Part shown: in pieces, positions 34,928-43,210 of the stretch | Numbering within the stretch: position 1 is the first letter of the stretch | How the letters are laid out: each line of letters starts with the position of its first letter | Assembly: GCA_041913905.1 (NCBI GenBank) | Contig: JAYSEK010000010.1 | Span: 62,001 to 126,000 of the forward strand | Source: Roseateles_B sp041913905 | GTDB taxonomy: Bacteria; Pseudomonadota; Gammaproteobacteria; Burkholderiales; Burkholderiaceae_C | Length of the DNA: 64,000 nt | Direction: 5' to 3' | The notes under the pieces: model-generated | Database searches by the model: none | The model's input: the letters and a program-made list of their open reading frames with translations, nothing else | Told to the model about the DNA's origin: nothing | Position numbers and translations under genes: made by a program

Positions 34928-37309
34928 TCAGCGCACTTTCAGCGTCAGCGGCGCTGGCAGCTGGGGAGAGAACTCGCCGGACCGCAGCAGGATGGGCTTG
35001 GCGGTGTCCAGCCGCAGGTCGGCGTCCCCGGCGCTCAGCGCCTTGAAGCGCAGGCGCAGGGCCGTGCCCTGGCCGGAAACGCCTGTGGCGGCATGACGCA
35101 TCACGCCGAAGCGCAGCTGCCCATCCTTGCCTTCGCCACCCGCGCGTGAAACGCTGGTCGCCGCGCCATCCTGCTTGAAAAACTCGCCCTCGACGGGCTC
35201 CAGCAGCTGCAGCCGCTCGGCATTGAAGCGCAGCTCCAGCATCGCACCACGCAGGCTTTCGCTGCCGGCCTGCAGCAGCTGCACCTCGAAGACCTCGCCC
35301 GGCTTGATCTCAGACGGCGCCACCCAGCGGTAGGCCAGCCCTTCAGGCACTGACGCAGCAGCGCCCGCGCCCAGTGGGGATGCAGAGGGCGCCGGCAGGT
35401 CCGGCTGCGCGCCCGTGCCAGGCTGGGCGAGCAACGCTGCACCAGCCTGCATGCCCGACGGCGCACCCGCCTCGGCTGGCGCGCTCACCGCCGAGGCGCG
35501 CAGGCCCCCGATGGGGCGCATCTTGGGCATGGCCTCCGTGCCCACCCACAGCTCGGTCTCGCTCGCATCGGGCTGGCGCACATTGCGCAGGATGCGCGGC
35601 GTGATGGCCAGCACCAGCTCGGTCCGCTTGGTGGTGTCCGTCGTGCTGGAGAACAGTCGCCCCAGGCCGGGGATGTCACCCAGGCCTGGCACGCGGGTGG
35701 CGCTGTTGCCTTCGTCACGGCTGATCAGGCCGGCGAGCAGCTGGGTCTCGTTGTCCCGCAGGCGCAGCTGGGTGCTCGCATTGCGGGTGCCGATCTGGTA
35801 GGCCAGCGTGCCGGACTGCGTCTTCGTGGCCGTACCCAGGGTGCTCACCTCCAGGCCGACGCGGATGGAGACCTCGTCATTGGCGTAGACCGTGGGTTCG
35901 ACTTCCAGCTTCAGGCCGACGTCGATGTAGCTGACGGTGTCGGCCACAAAGCCGGTCTGGCCCGTGGTGGCCGAGACGACCGGCACCTTGTCGCCGATCA
36001 TGATCTTGGCCTTCTCCTTGCTTCGCGTGCGGATGCGCGGGTTGGCCAGCGTGGTGAAGTCGCCCACCTCGCGGCGCAGGTTCACCGTGGCGCTGCCCAC
36101 GCCCAAGGTGATGCGGTCGCGGGTCAGGTCCCGCACATTGGCCAGCGTCAAGGCGCTCTGGCCGGCCGGCGGCTGGGCCGTCAGGCTGAAGTTCTTGGGC
36201 AGGGCCAGGCCCAGCTCGGACAGGCGGTTGCTGCTGACCTCCAGCACCTCGACCTCCAGCAGCACCTCGGGCTCGCCCGCGTCATAGAGCGCGATCAAGC
36301 GCTCGGCCAGCTGGATGTTCTCCGGTGAGTCGCGCAGCGCCACCATGTTCGTGCGCTCGTCGACGAAGGGTTCGCGGATCTTCAGCATCGCCTTCAGGAA
36401 GGCCGCGGCGCCGCGCGCATCGGCACTGGCGATGTAGAAGACGCGCAGCACCTGCTCCTGGTACTCGCGCTGCTTGTCCAGTGTGTTGGGATAGATGACG
36501 ACGGTCTTGTCGTCGATCACCTTCTTGGCCAGCTGGTTGGTCCCGACGATCAGGTCCAGCGCATCCTCAACGCGCGCGCCGCGCAGGTAGACGGTGACAC
36601 GGGCGTCGGGCCGGATGTCCTTGTCCAGAATGAAGCTGATGCCGCTGTTGCGCGTCACCACGTCCAGCACGGTGCGCAGGCTGGCGTCGCGGAAGTCCAG
36701 GGAGATGGGCCGCGTCTCGGCCAGCGCGCCCTGCTGCTGGCGCAGCTGCTGCTGGCGGAGCTCGCCCTCGATCCGGTGCTGCAGGCCCAGCAGGCCTGCG
36801 TGCCGCGTGTTGTCCTTCAGAGCATTCACCACGGTGCGCAGGGCCAGCTCCGGCAGCTTGCGCTCCCACTGGGCCTGCGCCTCGTCCAGCGCCAGCGCCT
36901 GGCGCCTTTCGATCTGCAGGCTGCTCAGCAGGCTGCGAACCCGGGTGTTGCCCGGATCCAGGGTATCGGCACGCTCCAGCGTCTTCATCGCTGCGTCAAA
37001 CTGCCGCGACTGGATCTGGGCCTCGGCCTGGGTCAGCAGCTTCAGCGAGGCCTCGTTGCGCGCCTGGATCAGGCCGCTGCGCAGGGCGACGCTGTCCGGA
37101 TGCTGGCGCAGCCCATCCTCCAGGCCACTCAGCCCTTGCTCATAGGCACCCGCGGCCATGGCCTGCTGCGACTCGCTGCGGATGCGCTGCTCCGCGCAGG
37201 CCGTCATCAGCAACGCTACCAGGGTGCCGGCCGCAAGCGCGACCGCCCTGAGTGCCCAGCCCCTGCCCTGCGGACGCCCTGGCGGCGCCGTTCCCTCGTG
37301 ATGCTGCAT
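34928..37309 (-). CDS. Secretin with N-terminal TPR-like region and C-terminal cohesin-like domain
   Basis: The ORF is open to 37882, but the ATG at 37309 gives a signal peptide with a lipobox-like LMTAC (Cys38), so the product is a probable outer-membrane lipoprotein of 793 residues. A TPR-like helical region (about 45-190, YEQGLSGLEDGLRQHPDSVA), an STN/N0 domain (about 215-300, FRDASLRTVLDVVTRNSGIS), N1-type repeats, and the secretin domain (about 430-620, ending near KRTELVLAITPRILR) follow. After a Pro/Ala linker, residues about 660-793 look like a cohesin domain (FEVQLLQAGSESLRGAMLEL, GTALRLRFKALSAGDADL). This makes the outer-membrane pore. Confidence 0.9.
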   Translation of the reverse strand: MQHHEGTAPPGRPQGRGWALRAVALAAGTLVALLMTACAEQRIRSESQQAMAAGAYEQGLSGLEDGLRQHPDSVALRSGLIQARNEASLKLLTQAEAQIQSRQFDAAMKTLERADTLDPGNTRVRSLLSSLQIERRQALALDEAQAQWERKLPELALRTVVNALKDNTRHAGLLGLQHRIEGELRQQQLRQQQGALAETRPISLDFRDASLRTVLDVVTRNSGISFILDKDIRPDARVTVYLRGARVEDALDLIVGTNQLAKKVIDDKTVVIYPNTLDKQREYQEQVLRVFYIASADARGAAAFLKAMLKIREPFVDERTNMVALRDSPENIQLAERLIALYDAGEPEVLLEVEVLEVSSNRLSELGLALPKNFSLTAQPPAGQSALTLANVRDLTRDRITLGVGSATVNLRREVGDFTTLANPRIRTRSKEKAKIMIGDKVPVVSATTGQTGFVADTVSYIDVGLKLEVEPTVYANDEVSIRVGLEVSTLGTATKTQSGTLAYQIGTRNASTQLRLRDNETQLLAGLISRDEGNSATRVPGLGDIPGLGRLFSSTTDTTKRTELVLAITPRILRNVRQPDASETELWVGTEAMPKMRPIGGLRASAVSAPAEAGAPSGMQAGAALLAQPGTGAQPDLPAPSASPLGAGAAASVPEGLAYRWVAPSEIKPGEVFEVQLLQAGSESLRGAMLELRFNAERLQLLEPVEGEFFKQDGAATSVSRAGGEGKDGQLRFGVMRHAATGVSGQGTALRLRFKALSAGDADLRLDTAKPILLRSGEFSPQLPAPLTLKVR

Positions 37310-37350
37310 AGATTCTTGTCGTCTTTCGAGGCGGGCCAGCGGCTCGTGCC

Positions 37351-37914
37351 TCAGCGTTGCGCCTGCGATTCTGCCGAAGGGATCGCGATATTCAATCGGG
37401 TTCCTGCCGGGGGGTAGACCAGCACCACCGCCTCGGGCCGGACGGCCTCGACGACGAAGCCTTCGTCCAGCGTGCTGCCCACCGTCACGGCCACTTCCTT
37501 GCCGTCTCCCTGGCGGCTCAGGTAGACCATGGGCTCGCCCGTGGGCGAGACAAAGCGGCCGAGGAAGCGGTAGCTCAGCGGCGGCACCTGAGGCACCACG
37601 GGCTCCGGCGCAGCAGCCTGCACGGGAGCCGGCTTGGGCGGCGGCGGCACCAGGCCCACGAAGGGATCGCCCACGGCAGGCTCCAGGGCCATCAAGGGCA
37701 GCTCGGCCGGCAGACGCAGGGCTGCGCTGGCCGGCGCATCGGGCCTGCGGGCCGTGGACGGATCGAGTGCGACCAAGGGAGCGCCACCGGAAGGCAGGTG
37801 CGCCTCGATGACCCCTCGCGATGCATCCCGCGGCATCCACAAGGCCAGCAAGGACAGCAAGGCGCTGGCGCCCAGGCCCCATCGGATCGACGGACGGATC
37901 TCAGACAGCTTCAT
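37351..37914 (-). CDS. PilP/GspC-like periplasmic connector protein
   Basis: 187 residues: one N-terminal TM helix (about 12-27, WGLGASALLSLLALW), a Pro/Ala-rich linker (60-115) and a small beta domain (about 118-178) with YRFLGRFVSPTGEPMVYLS and VTVGSTLDEGFVVEAV, like the HR/PilP domain that binds the secretin N-domains. It overlaps the PilO-like stop (ATGA) and is followed after 41 bases by the secretin gene. From memory, some databases call such genes part of 'predicted secretion system X'. Confidence 0.7.
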   Translation of the reverse strand: MKLSEIRPSIRWGLGASALLSLLALWMPRDASRGVIEAHLPSGGAPLVALDPSTARRPDAPASAALRLPAELPLMALEPAVGDPFVGLVPPPPKPAPVQAAAPEPVVPQVPPLSYRFLGRFVSPTGEPMVYLSRQGDGKEVAVTVGSTLDEGFVVEAVRPEAVVLVYPPAGTRLNIAIPSAESQAQR

Positions 37915-38459
37915 GGCGCGGCGCGAACGGCCTCCGCGGCGGGGGTGGCGCCCTCAGCGGCCTTGCCCGCACCGAGCAGCAGCAGGTCCAGTTCCGCGGT
38001 GACTGTGCCCAGCGCCGCGTCACGCCGCTGCATGCGCAGGCCGCGGAGGATGAGTTGCTGGGGGTGGCGAGATTGGAGGTCGTTGAGGAGGGATTTGATT
38101 TGGGGGTAGCTGCCGGTGAGGGTGGCTTGGAGGCAGGTGGTGGGGGCGATATGAGGCGCAGCGTCGCAGTGATCACCATTGATGCGAAGGACTTCCAGTT
38201 GGACCGAGGACGTTGCCAAGAAAGTATGAAATTCCGCAGTGAATTGATCCCGCCCCCAAAGGGCCGACGAGCGTATGAAATCATCGGGGCGAACCAACTG
38301 CGCCTCCTCAGAGAACGAACTTGACACCTGGGCAAAATCGTTGCGCTTCTCGCCGGAAATCTGCGTTCGCAAAAATACGACATTCAAAGCAAGCGCCGCA
38401 ATTAACAGATAAAGCAGCGCAATGTATCGCCCACCTTCCCTCCTACTCCAAAACGCCAT
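37911..38459 (-). CDS. PilO/GspM-like inner-membrane protein
   Basis: 182 residues: short cytoplasmic N-terminus, one TM helix (about 12-30, YIALLYLLIAALALNVVFLR) and a periplasmic alpha/beta part ending in a Pro/Ala-rich tail. The segment LTGSYPQIKSLLNDLQSRHP fits the PilO/GspM ferredoxin-like fold, but identity is low. GGAGAGGTG precedes the ATG. It is the first gene of the machine and begins 102 bases after the end of the candidate immunity gene. The DNA here is noticeably more AT-rich than the rest of the machine. Confidence 0.6.
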   Translation of the reverse strand: MAFWSRREGGRYIALLYLLIAALALNVVFLRTQISGEKRNDFAQVSSSFSEEAQLVRPDDFIRSSALWGRDQFTAEFHTFLATSSVQLEVLRINGDHCDAAPHIAPTTCLQATLTGSYPQIKSLLNDLQSRHPQQLILRGLRMQRRDAALGTVTAELDLLLLGAGKAAEGATPAAEAVRAAP

Positions 38460-38561
38460 TACTCACCTCTCCATGACGGATTCAGTCACAAGAAGCACCA
38501 GTCCATCAGAAAAGCAACAACAAACAACCGTCACCAAAGCGCGCCCGACAGGCCGACACCA

Positions 38562-39167
38562 TTATTCCTCATCGTATTGCCATGAAAAATCCGAAGCCTT
38601 CATGTGCGACATATACAACACCCCACCCGGACCATTCTCACCAGCAGCAAACCGAAGTGAATATGCATATCTAGACCTACCTGCTTCAATCTTCGTCACA
38701 GAAGATATTCGTCCAAGCGGTACTTTTCCCGCACCCTTCCGACCGCCAAAATCATTCCTCATTTTCAGCAATTGATTGCTCACGAACGCAAAGTCAGGTG
38801 GGGCCATTCCATACACCGGCACATACTCCTCATCTCCACCTTTCATGCAGCCCTTGCCCGCAGGACGCATCTCAAGATACACCAACTCATTCTCGCGCTG
38901 CCCTACAGCTCGCCTAACAAACGAATGGACTTTTCTGTAGCAGACCCCCGCCTCTTCCGCCGCCTGCATTTGGTAGCTTTCCGCGACTAGAGACGAATTT
39001 TTTAAAGCACATATCCGAAGCCCAACCGCACCCGGCACACCGTCCTTTGACGCCTTCGGGTCGACCTGCCTGCATTCCTCAATGACACGCTCTTGAGATG
39101 CGATTGCAGGTGCGGATGCAAGATATACCGACATGAAGGCAAATGCGAGAGCTACTGAGCGACGCAT
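38562..39167 (-). CDS. Exported small protein, candidate immunity protein for the Rhs metzincin toxin
   Basis: Start at the ATG at 39167, which overlaps the rhs stop by one base (TGATG). 201 residues with a clear signal peptide (ALAFAFMSVYLASAPAIASQ, cleavage near 23-25), so it acts in the periplasm or outside. The mature protein has four Cys (ECRQVDP, RICALKN, GVCYRKV, GKGCMKG) that could form two disulfides. I recognise no family. Its position immediately after an Rhs toxin module, its translational coupling and its low GC match the usual immunity-gene pattern. Because the toxin domain is a zinc protease on an exported protein, an exported inhibitor is what would be needed. No function has been shown. 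Confidence 0.7.
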   Translation of the reverse strand: MRRSVALAFAFMSVYLASAPAIASQERVIEECRQVDPKASKDGVPGAVGLRICALKNSSLVAESYQMQAAEEAGVCYRKVHSFVRRAVGQRENELVYLEMRPAGKGCMKGGDEEYVPVYGMAPPDFAFVSNQLLKMRNDFGGRKGAGKVPLGRISSVTKIEAGRSRYAYSLRFAAGENGPGGVLYMSHMKASDFSWQYDEE

Positions 39168-42100
39168 CAGAATGGCCAAATTTTTCTGTACCAAGGCACC
39201 GGCTCCGGTCGATTGTTGAATTGCAATATAGCTGCTCTTTCGGCGGGCGAGAATTTTACACTTGTTTGACCCTCCACCACGAAAGGATACATAACATGAG
39301 AATTATCGCTCGAATGCCCTAATCCAAGCATATGGCCGAATTCATGCGCAACCACACTGGGGTCCCTGAATGAGAATTGGGCGATCTCGAATGTCATTGT
39401 CCCGCGCGTCCAGGATGAGACTCCTCCCGCGACCGGCATTATCGTGATTCGAGGCCCCGTATTGCGAAGAGCAACATCAAGCTCAAAAACAATCTGAAAC
39501 CCATTCTCCGCCGAAGCCCTATTCAACGCATCAACAATACTACGAGCATTATCAATAGTAAACAAACTTCCGGCAATGCAATTAGTACAGGAAACCCAAA
39601 TCTTTCCGACAAGAGTTCCATCCTTTGCATAAATGCCCTCCATGCTCCCATACTTCTTTGCAACATCACTAATCATCGCATCTGGGGTAGCGCCATCCAG
39701 AGTGCCAGCGCGAGCATATTCCTTCTCACTCTGTTGCAAATACTTATATGCCTCCGTGGCAGCATAGTTTCCAGCATAACTCCCAGCCCACGAACCAGCA
39801 GCATCTGCAGCACCGGCTCGACAACCCGTACCGTTGATCTTGCCAGCAATGCACCCGCCTATGACTTGCCCAAGCAACCCATAGTCACCACCAACATAGT
39901 TCACGAAGCCAGAGACTGCACCCTGCCCGCAGTTGCCACCTCCGGCGGCTGCACTCAAGCAACCTACCACGGCCGCACTCACGACTCCATCAATTCCAAA
40001 ATAGTTTGCTCCCAGGCTGACCAGCGCACCGCGAAGGCCGCCAGATTGGTACCCCTGGTATGCGGCTACAGCTGCGCTGCAATAGCCAGCACATCCATAC
40101 ATATCCGCCACGAAGGCAACGGCACGGATGAATGAGTTCCTCAAAGAGGTCCAGAAGGAGAACCCACTCGGGTCCACACAGCCCAGGGGGTTGTTGTAGC
40201 AGTACCCGTACCGGTTGTAGTTCTGCAGGTTGTACGGGTCCTGCAGCATCGGATCCGCCTGCAGGAACACACCCAGGCGCGGATCGAACAGCCGGCCGTT
40301 CATGTGCACAATGCCCACGTCGTCCAGGTGCTCGTGGCCGGTGAAGCCGCGGTCCGTGCCGTAGTTGACCGTGGGGCTCCAGTCCGCCACCACGTTGCCG
40401 AACTCGTCGTAGCTGCCATTGAGGTAGCGGCGCTTGCCGAAGGGGTCGTAGGCGAAGCGGGCCGTCAGGGCACCGGTGTGGTCGCTGGTCGAGACCAGGC
40501 TGCCCAGGTGGTCCTTGTGCCAGTACTCCAGCTTCACGAACACCGTCGGTGCCGTGGTGGCCGGGTTGGCCGGCAGCGCCCCGGTGCTCACCAGCACCGC
40601 CACGGTCTGGCCGCCGGCGCTGATGTAGTGCCGGTTGCTGATCGCACCGCTGGGTGCCACTTCGCTCTCGAAGCCCAGGCCGCCCTGGTTGTCCGGGTGC
40701 AGATACCAGGTCTGGCGCGTGCCCTCGGCCGTGACGTGCGTCTCCAGGATGCGGGCATGGTTCTCGTCGTACTGCCAGGCGTACTTGCCGGCCGGGCCTT
40801 GCAGGCCCTGGCCGCTGTCCGGCAGGTTGAAGCTGGTGTAGCTCACGCTGGTGTACTTGCCACCATCGGCGCTGGCCAGGTTGCCGTTGTCGTCGTAGCC
40901 GTAGCTCGTCGTGCCCTGGGCCGTCGTGACCGTCTTGATGGCGTGCGGGCGCACCCCGCCCTGGGCGTTGTAGGCGTAGTTGCCCACATCGCTCTTGGAC
41001 AGCAGCATGCCCAGCGCGTTGTACTGCAGGTTGACCGTACGGCTCAGGCCTGGAATGGCCGGCGCGCTGACGGTGTAGCTGGTCAGGCGGTTGAGGCTGT
41101 CGGCATAGCTGAAGGTCTCGCTCACCGCACCGCTGGAGACGCCGTTGTTGCTGGTGTCCCCGTTGCTGTCGATGCGCTTGGTCAGCTGGCCCAGGCTGTC
41201 CCAGCCGTAGTGCTGGTTCAGGATGTAGTTGCTGGCGCCGGCCTGGAGGTCGGTGATGCGGCCGGTGGCGCTGTTGAAGACCGCCGTGCCTGTGACGCCA
41301 TTGCCGTACTGCTGCTGCTCCAGCTTGCCCCAGGCGTTGATGCGCTGCGCCGTCCAGAGCTTGTAGCCCACGGGTAGCGCCTGGTCGGCCGCCTTGTTGT
41401 TCTTGGCATCCGGCAGCGGCTTGACGGTGGCTGCCGTGTTCAGCTGCACGCTGGCCAGGAAGCCTCGGGCCGTGTAGTTGTAGCCCACCTGCACGCCGCT
41501 GGGGTAAGTCTGCGTGCTCACCCGGCCCGTGGTGGCGTCATAGCCAACGATGCTGGTGAAGCTGTTGCCGCTGCTGAAGCCGCTGCCCGTGCTGATTTGC
41601 GTGCTGCTGGTGCTTGGTCGGCCCAGGGTGTCATAGGCCACCGTGCGGGTGATGCCACGCGTGGTCGACACGCTGCAAAGCTTGCCGACGCCGGTGCTGC
41701 AACTGTCGTAGACCCAGGTGCTCGTGTACTCGGCCTCTGAGCGCGTACGCAGGCGGCCGAGCTTGTCGTAGCTCATCGAGGTCTTGACACTGGCCAGGAC
41801 CTGCTTGGCGTTCTGCTGCCAGACCAACTGCCCGATGGCGTCGTAACCGTACTTGTTCGTGCCCGTATCGGGATCGCTCAGTGCCACCTTGCGGCCACGC
41901 AGGTCATAGCTGATCGAGGTTGCATTACCCAGCGGATCCTTGGTCGTCACGAGATTGCCGAAGGCATCACGCTGGTGCAGCAATTGGGCACCGCTGGCGT
42001 CCGTGACACGGATCACTTCGCCATTGGCGTTCTTCTCCTCGATCCGTGACTGGCCCTTGTCATTGGTGGTCGTCAGCTTCAGGCCTGCATAGCTCATCTG

Positions 42101-43210
42101 CTGCTGGCTATACCCGCGGGAGCCATAGCTGCCAAAGCTGCGGGAAGGCGGTACGGTATCGCCGGCATCCGCTTTGAAAGACATGTATACACGTTTGGGC
42201 CGACCCAGCGCGTCGTACTCCGTCTCGGTGACACCCGCATCACCATTGCCCGCCGACGTCGATGAGCCACTGGCCATGAAGTACGGCGCTGTGATCAGCT
42301 GCTTCTGGCCGGTGGCTGCGTAAGCGGTGTCCGCAACGATCACGCCCGTGGTCTGCCCGCCCCCATCGAAGCTCTCGGTGGCGGTCCGCAATTCTCGGCC
42401 GGCCTTGTCCGAATAGACTCGCATGAAAGCGCCCATCTTGACGCCATTCTTGTCGCGCGGCTCCGTATGGAGATATGCATAAGCGTCTGCAGGCGCCTCA
42501 GCCGCAGTGACATTGCCGCTGTTGCAGCCGGCACTGTTCAGCGGATCGCTGGTGCTGCCCACCAGGCAGTAGTAGAAGACGGTCGAGGTGCCATCCGCCC
42601 GCAATTCCTTGACCTTGCGCCCTAGGTCGTCATAGGTCCATTGTGTCGTCAGCCCGTTAGGGCCGGTGAGCTTGGTCATCAGGCCGAATCGCGGGTCGTA
42701 CTCCCGCAACTCTCCCTGGTTCAGCGCATTGCTGTTGCTGGTGGCGAACTGCCCCGCGGGGATCGTCACCGACACCGAGGCCACCGTCACCGTCTGGCTC
42801 GCGAAGGTGCTGCTGTTGGTACGGGAGTCAAACAACGCGTCGCCGCTGGCCCCGGCGCAGTTGGCAGTCGTCGCGGACTTTTTATTGCCGTAGGCGTCGT
42901 AGTCGTAGGTCGTGACCACGCACAGCTGCGGGTTGTCCGGCTCGATCGTCTCGCTCTGCAGCAGGCCCTTGTTCGGCCCTGCGGTGAAGTAGCTGAAGCT
43001 GCTTGTGCGGCTGTAGCTGTAGGGGTTGTCCGGCGTCTGGGCTTGCGCCACACCGGCCAGGAACGAACCCGCCCCCAGGATCAATGCCCCCAGCCAGGCC
43101 CTGGCCTGACGGCTTCCCTTGGTCCCCTTGCCCATCGCGGCCTTCTCCCTTGGTGCGCGCGTCGCGGTCATGTCCATGCCCGTCTTGTGATTCAGGTTCA
43201 TGCGCTTCAT
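39167..43210 (-). CDS. Secreted Rhs/YD-repeat protein with C-terminal metzincin protease domain
   Basis: 1,347 residues, with ATGA overlap to the SpvB/TcB-like gene. A long-N-region signal peptide (ARAWLGALILGAGSFLAGVA, cleavage near 57) is followed by about 850 residues of YD/Rhs repeats (for example ATTYDYDAYGN, WTYDDLGRK, ISYDLRGRK, GYDAIGQLVW). The Rhs-associated core (about 920-1016) ends at GCVDPSG (Asp1013). The variable C-terminus has an Ala/Gly-rich hydrophobic region (about 1025-1170) and, near the end, H1289-EFGHMLGLGH (HExxHxxGxxH) with a Met-turn SHVMYP (Met1307): the zinc site of metzincin proteases. This is the layout of polymorphic toxins. GC drops sharply at the core/C-terminus boundary. 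No T6SS gene is nearby. Confidence 0.92.
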   Translation of the reverse strand: MKRMNLNHKTGMDMTATRAPREKAAMGKGTKGSRQARAWLGALILGAGSFLAGVAQAQTPDNPYSYSRTSSFSYFTAGPNKGLLQSETIEPDNPQLCVVTTYDYDAYGNKKSATTANCAGASGDALFDSRTNSSTFASQTVTVASVSVTIPAGQFATSNSNALNQGELREYDPRFGLMTKLTGPNGLTTQWTYDDLGRKVKELRADGTSTVFYYCLVGSTSDPLNSAGCNSGNVTAAEAPADAYAYLHTEPRDKNGVKMGAFMRVYSDKAGRELRTATESFDGGGQTTGVIVADTAYAATGQKQLITAPYFMASGSSTSAGNGDAGVTETEYDALGRPKRVYMSFKADAGDTVPPSRSFGSYGSRGYSQQQMSYAGLKLTTTNDKGQSRIEEKNANGEVIRVTDASGAQLLHQRDAFGNLVTTKDPLGNATSISYDLRGRKVALSDPDTGTNKYGYDAIGQLVWQQNAKQVLASVKTSMSYDKLGRLRTRSEAEYTSTWVYDSCSTGVGKLCSVSTTRGITRTVAYDTLGRPSTSSTQISTGSGFSSGNSFTSIVGYDATTGRVSTQTYPSGVQVGYNYTARGFLASVQLNTAATVKPLPDAKNNKAADQALPVGYKLWTAQRINAWGKLEQQQYGNGVTGTAVFNSATGRITDLQAGASNYILNQHYGWDSLGQLTKRIDSNGDTSNNGVSSGAVSETFSYADSLNRLTSYTVSAPAIPGLSRTVNLQYNALGMLLSKSDVGNYAYNAQGGVRPHAIKTVTTAQGTTSYGYDDNGNLASADGGKYTSVSYTSFNLPDSGQGLQGPAGKYAWQYDENHARILETHVTAEGTRQTWYLHPDNQGGLGFESEVAPSGAISNRHYISAGGQTVAVLVSTGALPANPATTAPTVFVKLEYWHKDHLGSLVSTSDHTGALTARFAYDPFGKRRYLNGSYDEFGNVVADWSPTVNYGTDRGFTGHEHLDDVGIVHMNGRLFDPRLGVFLQADPMLQDPYNLQNYNRYGYCYNNPLGCVDPSGFSFWTSLRNSFIRAVAFVADMYGCAGYCSAAVAAYQGYQSGGLRGALVSLGANYFGIDGVVSAAVVGCLSAAAGGGNCGQGAVSGFVNYVGGDYGLLGQVIGGCIAGKINGTGCRAGAADAAGSWAGSYAGNYAATEAYKYLQQSEKEYARAGTLDGATPDAMISDVAKKYGSMEGIYAKDGTLVGKIWVSCTNCIAGSLFTIDNARSIVDALNRASAENGFQIVFELDVALRNTGPRITIMPVAGGVSSWTRGTMTFEIAQFSFRDPSVVAHEFGHMLGLGHSSDNSHVMYPFVVEGQTSVKFSPAERAAILQFNNRPEPVPWYRKIWPF

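Noticed and set aside
39167..43210. Type VI secretion effector interpretation of the Rhs protein
   Set aside because: There is no PAAR domain, VgrG, chaperone or T6SS gene nearby, and the protein has a Sec signal peptide.
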